A stretch of 64,000 nt of DNA from Pseudomonas fluvialis (lineage in GTDB: Bacteria > Pseudomonadota > Gammaproteobacteria > Pseudomonadales > Pseudomonadaceae): positions 62,001 to 126,000 of the forward strand of contig NZ_JACHLL010000006.1 of the NCBI RefSeq assembly GCF_014207935.1, in the 5' to 3' direction. A program made the translations under genes and the position numbers. The notes under the pieces are model-generated. The model was not told where the DNA came from. It made no database searches and saw nothing but the letters and a program-made list of their open reading frames with translations. Every line of letters starts with the position of its first letter. Within the stretch, counting starts at the first letter, position 1. Below, one piece after another: positions 6,112 through 16,235 of this stretch.

Positions 6112-7910
6112 GAAATTTCCTTGTGGCTGTGTTGGCCGAGAAACTCGGGGCGGAACCTGAGCAGCAGGCGCGTGCCCTGGGGCGAACGCGGGCTGAGCTG
6201 GAGGCTGCCGTGCAGGCTGCGGGCGCGCTCCTGCATGATGGTCAGACCATGGTGCTGGCGTTGGTCGAAGCCGGGCGTGACGCCGCAGCCGTCGTCCTCG
6301 ATCAGCAGTTCGACTTCCTCGCCGATCTGCTTGAGGTGAACCCAGGCCTGGCTGGCCTGGGCATGGCGGGCGCAGTTGGAGAGGGCCTCACGGGCGATCT
6401 GCAGCAGGTGGATCTGTTCAGTGGCGCTGAGGGTGTAGGCCAGCGGCTCGCTGTGCAGCAGCACGCGGAAGTTACCGCGCGCGGCGAACTCGCGGGCGGT
6501 ATCGTCCAGGGCCTGGTCGAGGCCGCCGTCCTGGATCTGCAGGCGGAAGGTGGTGAGCAGTTCGCGCAGCTGGCGATAAGCGTTGTTGAGGCCCTCGCGC
6601 AGCTCCTCGCTGACCTGTTCCAGCTGCTCGGGGCGCTCGCCGCGGCGGATCAGGGTCTGCAGGCGGCTGACCTGCAGCTTCATGTACGACAGCGCCTGGG
6701 CCAGCGAGTCGTGCAGCTCGCGGGCGATGGTGGTGCGCTCGTCGAGCAGCAGCAGGCGGTTGTCCTGTTCGCGCTGGCGTTCCAGCGACAGCGAGGTACC
6801 GATCAGGTTGGTCAGCGCCTCGATCAGTTCGCCTTCCCAGGCTTTCGGGCTATGGCCGTCGAGGTAGCGCGCGCGTAGCTCGCCCAGGCTGTTGCCCTGG
6901 CTGGTGATCTGGTAGGTCTGCTGGCTGGGCAGGTGGTGACGCTCGCAGGTGGCACAGTCGTTGCGCGAGCAGATCTCGCGGGATTCGCTGCCGTGCAGGG
7001 CGATCAGGTGTTCGGCCGGCTCGCTGGGGTTGCCGTGCAGGCACAGGGTCAGGCGCAGGCCGGGCAGTCGCTGCTGGAAGCTGTCGATCAGCTCGTCGAG
7101 CTGTTCGGCGTTGGCCGGGCTGCTGGCGATGTGGCGGCTGCTCTGGTAGAGCAGTTCCAGCGCGGCGTTACTCTGCGCCAGGCTCAGGGTCTTCTCGGCG
7201 ACCCGGCTTTCCAGGGTGCGGTGGGATTCCTCGATGGCATCGGCCATGGCGTTGAAGCTTTCCGCCATCTGCCCCAGTTCGTCATCTGAGCGGTATTCGA
7301 TGCGCGCATCCAGGTCGCCGTTGCGGAAGCGTTCGGTGGTGCTGACCAGTTCCTGCAGCGGATTGATCACGCTGTTCTGCAGCTCGAACATGCCTACCAG
7401 CAGGATGATCACGGTGATGATCAGCGCTGCGCCCTGGATGCTCTGCTGCAGACCCTGGCGCTTCTCGCTCTGCTTCTGCAGCAGCAGGACGAAGGTCTCC
7501 AGCTGGCCGACGAAGACCTCGGCCTGTTGCTCGAAGGCCTCTTTGTCACCGCGCGTCAGGGCCGGGCCGAGCTGTGCCTGCCAGAGGTTGTGCAGGCGGT
7601 CGTAGGTCAGGCGTAGCGGGTCGCTGGCGTCGTCGCCGAGCAGGTGGGTGAGGGCGGGGCTGTTCAGGCGCCGTTCCAGATCGTTCTGCAGATCGGCGAT
7701 ATGCGCCGGGCTGGCCTTGGCCTCCAGTTGCCAGCTCAGGCGGTAAGTGGCCATGCGTAGCGAACCGGCGGTATTGATCGCCGCGGCATCGTCCTCGCTG
7801 ATCCAGGCCAGCAGGCCGGCGCTGATGGCGCTGGACAGCGCCAGCACCGCAATCAGGATCACCGCCAGGCCGGCGCGGGCGGGTAACGAGCTCTTCAGCC
7901 ATTGCAGCAT
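6108..7910 (-). CDS. narX: nitrate/nitrite sensor histidine kinase NarX
   Basis: 600 aa inner-membrane sensor. TM1 (about 13-36) is followed by the periplasmic P-box AAAINTAGSLRMATYRLSW, the nitrate-sensing helix of NarX/NarQ. TM2 is at about 160-182, then HAMP, a coiled coil, a Cys-containing central region (EICSRNDCATCERHH) like that of NarX, the dimerisation/H-box with the phospho-His in IARELHDSLAQALSYMKLQ, and an HATPase domain (NCARHAQAS; DDGCG). It phosphorylates NarL. Two genes in one minus-strand operon, divergent from narK1. Confidence 0.95.
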   Translation of the reverse strand: MLQWLKSSLPARAGLAVILIAVLALSSAISAGLLAWISEDDAAAINTAGSLRMATYRLSWQLEAKASPAHIADLQNDLERRLNSPALTHLLGDDASDPLRLTYDRLHNLWQAQLGPALTRGDKEAFEQQAEVFVGQLETFVLLLQKQSEKRQGLQQSIQGAALIITVIILLVGMFELQNSVINPLQELVSTTERFRNGDLDARIEYRSDDELGQMAESFNAMADAIEESHRTLESRVAEKTLSLAQSNAALELLYQSSRHIASSPANAEQLDELIDSFQQRLPGLRLTLCLHGNPSEPAEHLIALHGSESREICSRNDCATCERHHLPSQQTYQITSQGNSLGELRARYLDGHSPKAWEGELIEALTNLIGTSLSLERQREQDNRLLLLDERTTIARELHDSLAQALSYMKLQVSRLQTLIRRGERPEQLEQVSEELREGLNNAYRQLRELLTTFRLQIQDGGLDQALDDTAREFAARGNFRVLLHSEPLAYTLSATEQIHLLQIAREALSNCARHAQASQAWVHLKQIGEEVELLIEDDGCGVTPGFDQRQHHGLTIMQERARSLHGSLQLSPRSPQGTRLLLRFRPEFLGQHSHKEIS

Positions 7911-8017
7911 GGCGTTCTACCCCCAAAGAGTTCCGGCCTTTGCCAAGGCTTCGGCGGCACTCTGCTTTGTGTATATAAGTGGCTGAAAATAATGGGTTTA
8001 TCGGCCCGTTTTGGAAC

Positions 8018-8033
8018 TACCTCTTTGGAGGTA
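8018..8033. promoter_or_regulatory. NarL 7-2-7 binding site
   Basis: TACCTCT-TT-GGAGGTA is an inverted heptamer pair spaced by 2 bases. The left half matches TACYYMT perfectly and the right half has one mismatch. A further single heptamer TACCCCT is at 8048-8054. The site lies 53 bp upstream of the ANR box centre, between divergent narXL and narK1, as expected for NarL activation. Confidence 0.8.
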
Positions 8034-8071
8034 GAGGGGGCTCGCGGTACCCCTGTGGCGCACTGGAGGTC

Positions 8072-8085
8072 TTGATATGGATCAA
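8072..8085. promoter_or_regulatory. ANR/FNR box of the nar operon
   Basis: TTGATATGGATCAA is a perfect TTGAT-N4-ATCAA dyad centred about 65 bp before the narK1 ATG. At the usual -41.5 position the transcript would start near 8120. It indicates activation by ANR under low oxygen. Confidence 0.93.
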
Positions 8086-8143
8086 GTTTGAGCGCCGCTT
8101 AAGCCCTAGCCTGCAGCCATGACAACCGCATAAGGAGTCTGTC

Positions 8144-9412
8144 ATGGCAGGCCACAAACTACAGCAAGGCCTCGTTTTGGGCATGAGCACCTTCGCTTTC
8201 ACCATGTGTTTCATGGTGTGGATGATGTTCGCCGTGCTCGGGGTGCCGATCAAGGAACTGCTGCAACTTAACGAAACCCAGTTCGGTCTGTTGGCGGCCA
8301 CGCCCGTGCTGACCGGTTCGCTGATCCGTCTGCCGCTGGGCATGCTGACCGACCGTTTCGGCGGCCGCATCGTCTTCTTCATCCTGATGCTGGTGTGCGT
8401 GCTGCCGATCTACATGATCAGCATGGCCACCGAGTTCTGGCACTTCCTGGTGCTGGGCCTGTTCGTCGGCCTGGCCGGCGGTTCCTTCTCGGTGGGTATC
8501 GCCTACGTCGCCAAATGGTTCGACAAGAGTAACCAGGGCACGGCGATGGGCATCTTCGGTGCCGGCAACGCCGGTGCCGCGGTGACCAAGTTTGTCGCCC
8601 CGGCGATCATCGCCGCCGCCAGCTGGCAGATGGTGCCCAAGGTCTACTCGGCGGTGATGTTCATCACCGCGCTGTTGTTCTGGTTTCTCACCTACGAGAA
8701 GAAGGAGCACCGGGTGCCGAGCAGCATCTCGCTGGGCGAGCAGCTCAAGACCCTGAAAGACCCGCGCGTGTGGCGCTACTGCCAGTACTACTCGATCGTC
8801 TTCGGCGGTTATGTGGCCCTGGCCCTGTGGATGACCAAGTACTACGTGCAGGAATACGAGTTGACCCTGCAGAGCGCCGCCTTGCTGGCCGCCTGCTTCT
8901 CCCTGCCGGGCGGCGTGCTGCGCGCCATCGGTGGCTGGATGTCGGACAAGTGGGGCGCCCATAGCGTGACCTGGTGGGTGATGTGGGTGAGCTGGATCTG
9001 CCTGTTCATCCTGTCCTACCCGCAGACCGACTTCACCGTGCACACCGTCAACGGCCCGCAGACGTTCCACATCGGCCTCAATGTGTACGTCTTCACCGCT
9101 CTGATGTTCGCCATGGGCATGGCCTGGGCGTTCGGCAAGGCCTCGGTGTTCAAGTACATCTCCGACGAGTTCCCCACCAACATGGGTGCGGTGTCCGGCA
9201 TCGTCGGCCTGGCCGGCGGCCTGGGAGGCTTCGTCCTGCCGATCATGTTCGGCGCCCTGGTGGACCTCACCGGCGTGCGCTCCTCCTGTTTCATGCTGAT
9301 GTACGGCGTGGTCTGGGTCTCCCTGATCTGGATGTATGTCAGTGAAGTTCGCAAAACCCCGGTCATGGGCCATGGCTCTGCCAGCCCGATGAACGCCAGT
9401 TCCGATGCCTGA
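8144..9412 (+). CDS. narK1: nitrate transporter NarK1 (MFS)
   Basis: 422 aa with 12 predicted membrane segments, of the NarK/NNP family of the major facilitator superfamily. The loop motif GMLTDRFGGR (between TM2 and TM3) and the Gly-rich nitrate signature GAGNAGAAVTKF are visible, with a second GWMSDKWGAH-type loop in the C half. By family it is the type I member, a proton-coupled nitrate importer. First gene of the narK1K2GHJI operon; ribosome site AAGGAG precedes ATG 8144. Expression should depend on the ANR and NarL sites directly upstream. Confidence 0.93.
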   Translation: MAGHKLQQGLVLGMSTFAFTMCFMVWMMFAVLGVPIKELLQLNETQFGLLAATPVLTGSLIRLPLGMLTDRFGGRIVFFILMLVCVLPIYMISMATEFWHFLVLGLFVGLAGGSFSVGIAYVAKWFDKSNQGTAMGIFGAGNAGAAVTKFVAPAIIAAASWQMVPKVYSAVMFITALLFWFLTYEKKEHRVPSSISLGEQLKTLKDPRVWRYCQYYSIVFGGYVALALWMTKYYVQEYELTLQSAALLAACFSLPGGVLRAIGGWMSDKWGAHSVTWWVMWVSWICLFILSYPQTDFTVHTVNGPQTFHIGLNVYVFTALMFAMGMAWAFGKASVFKYISDEFPTNMGAVSGIVGLAGGLGGFVLPIMFGALVDLTGVRSSCFMLMYGVVWVSLIWMYVSEVRKTPVMGHGSASPMNASSDA

Positions 9413-9424
9413 AGGAGTCTGACC

Positions 9425-10840
9425 ATGTCTGCAACCAAGAATGCCCAGGCAGCCCCGCTGCCCAACAGTGGGCCAGTGATCCACGACTGGCGTCCGGAGG
9501 ACCCGCATTTCTGGGGTTCCACCGGCAAGGCGATTGCCACCCGCAACCTGTGGATCTCGATCCCGGCGCTGCTCCTGGCGTTTGCCGTATGGATGGTGTG
9601 GAGCGCGGTGACCGTGCGCCTGCCGGCCATCGGCTTTGCCTTCACCACCGACCAGCTGTTCTGGCTGGCGGCGCTGCCGGGGCTGTCCGGTGCCACCTTC
9701 CGCATCTTCTACTCGTTCATGGTGCCGATCTTCGGTGGCCGGCGCTGGACCGCGCTGAGCACCGCCTCCCTGCTGGCGCCGGCGATCTGGATTGGCTTTG
9801 CCGTGCAGGACCCGACCACGCCCTACAGCGTGTTCGTGATCATCGCGCTGCTGTGCGGCTTCGGTGGCGGCAACTTCGCCTCCAGCATGTCCAACATCAG
9901 CTTCTTCTTTCCCAAGGCCCAGCAGGGCACCGCACTGGGTCTGAACGCCGGTCTGGGTAACCTCGGCGTATCGGTGATGCAGTTCGGTGTACCCCTGGTG
10001 ATCGGTGCCGGTCTGTTCGGTGCGGTAGGTGGCAGTGCGCAGAACCTGGCCGACGGTGGCCAGCTGTGGCTGCAGAACGCCGGTTTCATCTGGGTGCCGT
10101 TCATCATCGTGGTGACCCTGGCCGCCTGGTTCGGCATGAATGACCTGAGCTCGGCCAAGGCCTCGTTCCGCGAGCAGGCGGTGATCTTCAGCCGCAAGCA
10201 CAACTGGCTGATGTGCTGGCTGTACCTGGCCACCTTCGGCTCCTTCATCGGCTTTGCCGCCGGCTTCCCGATGCTGATCAAGACCCAGTTTCCGGGTGTC
10301 GATCCGCTCAAGTTCGCCTTCCTCGGCCCGCTGGTCGGTGCGCTGATCCGTCCGGTCGGCGGCTGGCTGGCCGACAAGCTCGGCGGCGCGCGCGTCACCC
10401 TGTGGAACTTCGTGGTGATGATCGCGGCGGTGTTCGGTGTGCTGCAGTTCCTCCCGCAGAACGGTAGCGAAGGCAACTTCTACGGCTTCCTGGCCATGTT
10501 CATGCTGCTGTTCGTCACCACCGGTGTGGGCAACGGCTCCACCTTCCGCATGATCCCGGTGATCTTCCGCACCCTGCACGAGCGCTGGAGCGCCGGCAAA
10601 GGCGCGGCGGCACAGGAGCAGGCCGTCAAAGACGCCGGCAAGGAAGCGGCCGCGGTGCTGGGTTTCAGCTCCGCCATTGCTGCCTACGGTGCCTTCTTCA
10701 TCCCCAAATCCTTCGGCACCTCGATGGCGCTGACCGGCGGCCCGCAAACCGCGCTGTATGTGTTTGTCGGCTACTACGTCAGCTGCATCCTGGTGACCTG
10801 GTGGTGGTACTCGCGCAAGGGCGCAGAGACTCCCTGCTAA
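9425..10840 (+). CDS. narK2: nitrate/nitrite antiporter NarK2 (MFS)
   Basis: 471 aa, 12 membrane segments, with a longer soluble N terminus than NarK1 (HDWRPEDPHFWGSTGKAIATRN), the hallmark of type II NarK proteins. The nitrate signature is GLNAGLGNLGVSVMQF, with a second Gly-rich motif, GVGNGSTFRMIP, in the C half. By family it exchanges nitrite for nitrate across the inner membrane during denitrification. It starts 12 bases after narK1 with AAGGAGT as ribosome site. The paired K1/K2 order is that of P. aeruginosa. Confidence 0.93.
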   Translation: MSATKNAQAAPLPNSGPVIHDWRPEDPHFWGSTGKAIATRNLWISIPALLLAFAVWMVWSAVTVRLPAIGFAFTTDQLFWLAALPGLSGATFRIFYSFMVPIFGGRRWTALSTASLLAPAIWIGFAVQDPTTPYSVFVIIALLCGFGGGNFASSMSNISFFFPKAQQGTALGLNAGLGNLGVSVMQFGVPLVIGAGLFGAVGGSAQNLADGGQLWLQNAGFIWVPFIIVVTLAAWFGMNDLSSAKASFREQAVIFSRKHNWLMCWLYLATFGSFIGFAAGFPMLIKTQFPGVDPLKFAFLGPLVGALIRPVGGWLADKLGGARVTLWNFVVMIAAVFGVLQFLPQNGSEGNFYGFLAMFMLLFVTTGVGNGSTFRMIPVIFRTLHERWSAGKGAAAQEQAVKDAGKEAAAVLGFSSAIAAYGAFFIPKSFGTSMALTGGPQTALYVFVGYYVSCILVTWWWYSRKGAETPC

Positions 10841-10914
10841 GACCGGCGCACGCCTAATCGAATGATGACGAGCGCCGGGTTAACCGCCGGCGCTCAGCCT
10901 GAGAGGAAAAGAAA

Positions 10915-13900
10915 ATGAGCCACATACTCGACCAGCTGCGTTTCTTCAACCGCAAGCAGGGGGAGTTCGCCGACGGTCATGGCGAGACCCGCAAGGAATC
11001 TCGTGACTGGGAGAACGTCTACCGCTCGCGCTGGCAGTACGACAAGATCGTACGCTCCACCCACGGGGTGAACTGCACTGGATCGTGCTCCTGGAAGATC
11101 TACGTGAAGAACGGCCTGATCACCTGGGAAACCCAGCAGACCGACTACCCGCGTACCCGCAACGACCTGCCCAACCACGAGCCGCGCGGCTGCCCGCGTG
11201 GCGCCAGCTACAGCTGGTACATCTACAGCGCCAACCGCCTGAAATACCCCAAGGTGCGCAAGCCGCTGCTGAAACTCTGGCGTGAGGCGCGCATCAACAA
11301 GAGCCCGGTGGAAGCCTGGGCCAGCATCGTCGACGACCCGGTCAAGGCGCAGAGCTACAAGAGCAAGCGCGGCATGGGCGGCTTCATCCGTTCGAGCTGG
11401 AACGAGGTCAACGAGATCATCGCCGCGGCCAACGTCTACACCGTCAAGCAGTACGGCCCGGACCGCGTGGTCGGCTTCTCGCCGATCCCGGCCATGTCCA
11501 TGGTCAGCTATGCCGCGGGCAGCCGTTACCTGTCGCTGATCGGCGGCGTCTGTCTGAGCTTCTACGACTGGTACTGCGACCTGCCGCCGGCCTCGCCGCA
11601 AGTCTGGGGCGAGCAGACCGACGTGCCGGAGTCGGCCGACTGGTACAACTCCAACTACATCATTGCCTGGGGTTCCAACGTTCCGCAGACCCGTACCCCG
11701 GACGCCCACTTCTTCACCGAGGTGCGCTACAAGGGCACCAAGACGGTGTCGATCACCCCGGACTATTCCGAGGTGGCCAAGCTCACCGACCTCTGGCTCA
11801 ACCCCAAGCAGGGTACCGACGCCGCGCTGGCACAGGCCTTCGCCCACGTCATCTTCAAGGAATTCCACCTGGAGAAGCCGAGCGAATACTTCCGCGACTA
11901 CGCCAAGCGCTACACCGACCTGCCGGTACTGGTGCTGCTCAACGAGAAGGACGGCAGCCAGCGCGCCGAGCGCTTCCTGCGTGCCTCGGACCTGGCCGGC
12001 AACCTCGGCCAGGAGAACAACCCGGAATGGAAAACCATCGCCGTCGATGCCAATGGCGAACTGGTGTCGCCGCAGGGTTCGATCGGCTATCGCTGGGGCG
12101 AGAAGGGCAAGTGGAACATCGAGGCCCGTGAAGGCGGCGCCGGTCGTGAAATTGACCTGAAGCTCAGCCTGATCGACTCCGGCGAAACCGCCGAGGTAGC
12201 CTTCCCGTACTTCGGTGGTCAGGTGCACGAGCACTTCACCCACGTAGAAGGCGAGGAAATCCAGCTGCGCCGCGTGCCGGTGCGTTCGATCACCCTGGCC
12301 GACGGCAGCACCGCCAAGGTCGCCAGCGTATTCGACCTGATGGCGGCCAACCTCGGTATCGACCGTGGCCTGGGCGGCAGCAACGTGGCGCGCAGCTACG
12401 ACGACGCCAGCGTGCCGGGCACTCCGGCCTGGCAGGAAAAGATCACCGGTGTCAGCCGCGAGAAGGCGATCCAGATCGCCCGCGAATTCGCCGACAACGC
12501 CGACAAGACCCATGGCCGTTCCATGATCATCGTCGGTGCGGCGATGAACCACTGGTACCACATGGACATGAACTACCGTGGCCTGATCAACATGCTGATG
12601 TTGTGCGGCTGCGTGGGTCAGACCGGTGGTGGCTGGGCCCACTATGTCGGTCAGGAGAAGCTGCGTCCGCAGTGCGGCTGGCTGCCGCTGGCCTTCGGCC
12701 TGGACTGGAGCCGTCCGCCGCGTCAGATGAACGGCACCAGCTTCTTCTACAACCACAGCTCGCAGTGGCGCCACGAGAAGATGAGCATTCACGAGGTGCT
12801 CTCGCCGCTGGCCGACAAGTCGCAGTTCCCCGAGCACATGCTCGACTACAACATCCGCGCCGAGCGCGCCGGCTGGCTGCCGAGCGCACCGCAGCTCAAC
12901 CGCAACCCGCTGCAGATCTGCCGTGACGCCAAGGCCGCCGGCCTGTCGCCGGTGGACTACGTGACCAAGTCGTTGCAGGACGGTTCGCTGCGTTTCTCCT
13001 GCGAACAGCCGGACAACCCGGTCAACTTCCCGCGCAACATGTTCATCTGGCGCTCCAACCTGCTGGGCAGCTCGGGCAAGGGCCACGAGTACATGCTCAA
13101 GTACCTGCTGGGCACCAAGAACGGCGTGATGAACGAGGACCTCGGCAAGCGCGGTGGCTTCAAGCCGCAGGACGCCGAGTGGCAGGACGAGGGCGCCATC
13201 GGCAAGCTCGACCTGGTCACCACCCTCGACTTCCGCATGTCCTCGACCTGCGTGTATTCCGACATCGTTCTGCCGACCGCGACCTGGTACGAGAAGGACG
13301 ACATGAACACCTCGGACATGCACCCCTTCATCCACCCGCTGTCGGCCGCCATCGACCCGGCCTGGGAAGCGCGTTCGGACTGGGAAATCTACAAGGGCAT
13401 CGCCAAGAACTTCTCGGAAATGGCCAAGGGGCACCTGGGCGTCGAGCAGGACCTGGTCACCGTGCCGCTGCTGCACGACAGCCCCGGCGAGCTGGCTCAA
13501 CCGTTCGGCGGTACCGACTGGAAAACCGCTGGCGTCGCGCCGCAGCCGGGCAAGAACTGCCCGAACATGACCGTGGTCGAGCGCGACTACCCCAACACCT
13601 ACAAGAAGTTCACCTCCCTCGGCCCGCTGCTGGACAAACTCGGCAACGGCGGCAAGGGCATCAACTGGAACACCGAGCATGAGGTCGAGTTCCTCGGCGA
13701 ACTGAACTACACCGTGCGCGAGGAGGGCGTCAGCCAGGGTCGGCCGAAGATCGAGTCGGCCATCGATGCGGCCGAAGTCATCCTCTCGCTGGCCCCGGAA
13801 ACCAACGGCCACGTGGCGGTCAAGGCCTGGGCGGCGCTGTCGGAATTCACCGGCCGCGACCACAGCCACCTGGCTCTGCCCAAGGAGCACGAGGCGATCC

Positions 13901-14685
13901 GCTTCCGTGACATCCAGGCGCAGCCGCGCAAGATCATCTCCAGTCCGACCTGGTCGGGCCTGGAAGACGAGCATGTGAGCTACAACGCCGGCTACACCAA
14001 CGTTCACGAGTACATCCCGTGGCGCACCATCACCGGTCGCCAGCAGTTCTATCAGGATCACCCGTGGATGCAGGCCTTCGGCGAGCAGCTGCAGAGCTAT
14101 CGGCCGCCGATCAACACGCGCACCGTCGACTACGTGAAGGGCAAGAAGTCCAACGGCAATCCGGAGATCGCCCTGAACTGGATCACTCCGCACCAGAAGT
14201 GGGGTATCCACAGCACCTATACCGACAACCTGATCATGCTCACCCTGAGCCGCGGTGGTCCGATCGTCTGGCTGAGCGAAATCGACGCCAAGAAGGTCGG
14301 CATCGAGGACAACGACTGGATCGAGTGCTTCAACGCCAACGGCGCGCTGACCGCCCGTGCGGTGGTCAGCCAGCGTGTCAAGGAAGGCATGGTGATGATG
14401 TACCACGCCCAGGAACGCATCGTGAACGTGCCGGGTGCCGAGAGCACCAAGACCCGTGGCGGGCACCACAACTCGGTGACCCGCGTGGTGCTCAAGCCCA
14501 CCCATATGATCGGTGGCTACGCCCAGCAGGCCTACGGCTTCAACTACTACGGCACCGTGGGCTGTAACCGTGACGAGTTCGTGGTGGTGAGAAAAATGAA
14601 CAAGGTCGACTGGCTCGACGGCACCGATGTGGGAGGCCTGGGTGGCGACGCCCTGCCGCAACCGCTGCCGACCGAGATCGAGTGA
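10915..14685 (+). CDS. narG: respiratory nitrate reductase catalytic subunit NarG
   Basis: 1256 aa, the usual length for NarG. The N-terminal FS0 cluster ligands are H50, C54, C58 and C93 (HGVNCTGSC, RGCPRG). The molybdenum region contains YNSNYIIAWGSNVPQTRTPDAHF with the Asp that ligates Mo-bisMGD. It reduces nitrate to nitrite on the cytoplasmic face of the membrane with electrons from NarI via NarH. There is no Tat signal, consistent with a cytoplasm-facing NarG. The 74-base gap after narK2 has no clear terminator, so it belongs to the same operon. Confidence 0.97.
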   Translation: MSHILDQLRFFNRKQGEFADGHGETRKESRDWENVYRSRWQYDKIVRSTHGVNCTGSCSWKIYVKNGLITWETQQTDYPRTRNDLPNHEPRGCPRGASYSWYIYSANRLKYPKVRKPLLKLWREARINKSPVEAWASIVDDPVKAQSYKSKRGMGGFIRSSWNEVNEIIAAANVYTVKQYGPDRVVGFSPIPAMSMVSYAAGSRYLSLIGGVCLSFYDWYCDLPPASPQVWGEQTDVPESADWYNSNYIIAWGSNVPQTRTPDAHFFTEVRYKGTKTVSITPDYSEVAKLTDLWLNPKQGTDAALAQAFAHVIFKEFHLEKPSEYFRDYAKRYTDLPVLVLLNEKDGSQRAERFLRASDLAGNLGQENNPEWKTIAVDANGELVSPQGSIGYRWGEKGKWNIEAREGGAGREIDLKLSLIDSGETAEVAFPYFGGQVHEHFTHVEGEEIQLRRVPVRSITLADGSTAKVASVFDLMAANLGIDRGLGGSNVARSYDDASVPGTPAWQEKITGVSREKAIQIAREFADNADKTHGRSMIIVGAAMNHWYHMDMNYRGLINMLMLCGCVGQTGGGWAHYVGQEKLRPQCGWLPLAFGLDWSRPPRQMNGTSFFYNHSSQWRHEKMSIHEVLSPLADKSQFPEHMLDYNIRAERAGWLPSAPQLNRNPLQICRDAKAAGLSPVDYVTKSLQDGSLRFSCEQPDNPVNFPRNMFIWRSNLLGSSGKGHEYMLKYLLGTKNGVMNEDLGKRGGFKPQDAEWQDEGAIGKLDLVTTLDFRMSSTCVYSDIVLPTATWYEKDDMNTSDMHPFIHPLSAAIDPAWEARSDWEIYKGIAKNFSEMAKGHLGVEQDLVTVPLLHDSPGELAQPFGGTDWKTAGVAPQPGKNCPNMTVVERDYPNTYKKFTSLGPLLDKLGNGGKGINWNTEHEVEFLGELNYTVREEGVSQGRPKIESAIDAAEVILSLAPETNGHVAVKAWAALSEFTGRDHSHLALPKEHEAIRFRDIQAQPRKIISSPTWSGLEDEHVSYNAGYTNVHEYIPWRTITGRQQFYQDHPWMQAFGEQLQSYRPPINTRTVDYVKGKKSNGNPEIALNWITPHQKWGIHSTYTDNLIMLTLSRGGPIVWLSEIDAKKVGIEDNDWIECFNANGALTARAVVSQRVKEGMVMMYHAQERIVNVPGAESTKTRGGHHNSVTRVVLKPTHMIGGYAQQAYGFNYYGTVGCNRDEFVVVRKMNKVDWLDGTDVGGLGGDALPQPLPTEIE

Positions 14686-14696
14686 GGAGAACAGAC

Positions 14697-16235
14697 ATGA
14701 AAATTCGTTCCCAAGTGGGCATGGTCCTGAACCTGGACAAGTGTATCGGTTGCCACACCTGCTCGATCACCTGCAAAAACGTCTGGACCAGCCGTGAAGG
14801 CATGGAATACGCCTGGTTCAACAACGTCGAGACCAAGCCCGGCATCGGCTACCCGAAAGAGTGGGAGAACCAGGACAAGTGGAAGGGCGGCTGGGTCCGC
14901 AACAAGGACGGCTCGATCAATCCGAAGATTGGCGGCAAGTTCCGCGTGTTGGCGAATATCTTCTCCAACCCGGATCTGCCCTCGATCGACGACTACTACG
15001 AGCCGTTCGATTTTGACTACCAGAACCTGCACACCGCGCCGCTGGGTGACCACCAGCCGGTGGCCCGGCCGCGCTCGGTGATCTCCGGCAAGCGCATGGA
15101 GAAGATCGAGTGGGGGCCGAACTGGGAGGAGATTCTCGGTACCGAGTTCGCTAAGCGCCGCAAGGACAAGAACTTCGACAAGGTGCAGGCCGATATCTAC
15201 GGCGAGTATGAAAACACCTTCATGATGTACCTGCCGCGCCTGTGCGAGCACTGCCTCAACCCGGCGTGCGCGGCCTCCTGCCCGAGCGGTGCGATCTACA
15301 AGCGCGAAGAAGACGGCATCGTCCTCATCGACCAGGAGAAGTGCCGCGGCTGGCGCATGTGCATCAGCGGCTGCCCGTACAAGAAGATCTACTTCAACTG
15401 GAAGAGCGGCAAATCCGAGAAGTGCATCTTCTGCTACCCGCGCATCGAAGCCGGCATGCCGACCGTGTGCTCGGAAACCTGCGTGGGCCGCATCCGCTAC
15501 CTCGGCGTGCTGCTGTATGACGCCGACCGCATCCATGAAGTGGCCAGCACGCCGAACGAGCAGGACCTGTACCAGAAGCAGCTGGACATCTTCCTCGATC
15601 CGTTCGACCCGGCCGTGATCGCCCAGGCGCTGAAGGACGGCGTTCCGCAATCGGTGCTGGACGCCGCGCAGAAATCGCCGGTGTACAAGATGGCGGTGGA
15701 CTGGAAGCTGGCCCTGCCGCTGCACCCGGAATACCGCACGCTGCCGATGGTCTGGTACGTGCCGCCGCTGTCGCCGATCCAGAACGCCGCCACTGCCGGC
15801 AGCGTGAGCATGGACGGCGTGCTGCCGGACGTGGACAGCCTGCGCATTCCGCTGCGCTACCTGGCCAACCTGCTCACCGCCGGCGACGAGAAGCCGGTCA
15901 AGCTGGCCCTCAAACGTCTGCTGGCCATGCGTGCCTACAAGCGTGCCGAGCAGGTCGACGGCGTGCAGGACCTCAAGGTGCTGGAGTCGGTGGACCTCTC
16001 CGTGGCGCAGGTGGAAGACATGTACCGCTACCTGGCGATTGCCAACTACGAAGACCGCTACGTGGTGCCTTCGGCCCACCGTGAAGAGGCCATGAGCGAC
16101 GCCTTCGCCGAGCGCTCGGGCTGTGGCTTCAGCTTCGGCAGCGGCTGCAGCGGCTCGTCGGACACCAACATGTTCGGCGCCAAGAAGGCCAACAAGCGCG
16201 ACGTGCTGAAAACCGTCCAGCTGTGGGAGGAATGA
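14697..16235 (+). CDS. narH: nitrate reductase iron-sulfur subunit NarH
   Basis: 512 aa. Four Cys clusters are visible: CIGCHTCSITCKNVW, CEHCLNPACAASCPSGA, CRGWRMCISGC and CIFCYPRIEAGMPTVCSETC. The Trp in the third cluster (CRGWRMC) is the known signature of the [3Fe-4S] centre. It passes electrons from the NarI hemes to NarG. ATG 14697 follows GAGGAG; an in-frame GTG at 14682 lies before that ribosome site and is not used. The stop overlaps the narJ start (ATGA). Confidence 0.97.
   Translation: MKIRSQVGMVLNLDKCIGCHTCSITCKNVWTSREGMEYAWFNNVETKPGIGYPKEWENQDKWKGGWVRNKDGSINPKIGGKFRVLANIFSNPDLPSIDDYYEPFDFDYQNLHTAPLGDHQPVARPRSVISGKRMEKIEWGPNWEEILGTEFAKRRKDKNFDKVQADIYGEYENTFMMYLPRLCEHCLNPACAASCPSGAIYKREEDGIVLIDQEKCRGWRMCISGCPYKKIYFNWKSGKSEKCIFCYPRIEAGMPTVCSETCVGRIRYLGVLLYDADRIHEVASTPNEQDLYQKQLDIFLDPFDPAVIAQALKDGVPQSVLDAAQKSPVYKMAVDWKLALPLHPEYRTLPMVWYVPPLSPIQNAATAGSVSMDGVLPDVDSLRIPLRYLANLLTAGDEKPVKLALKRLLAMRAYKRAEQVDGVQDLKVLESVDLSVAQVEDMYRYLAIANYEDRYVVPSAHREEAMSDAFAERSGCGFSFGSGCSGSSDTNMFGAKKANKRDVLKTVQLWEE

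Noticed and set aside
8159..10747. Long open frame (over 800 codons) antisense to narK1/narK2
   Set aside because: A GC-skew shadow of real genes: low-complexity His/Gln/Gly/Ala-rich product with no domain and no start signal.
10894..14661. 1255-codon open frame antisense to narG
   Set aside because: Same cause as other antisense frames; the plus-strand NarG has every family motif.
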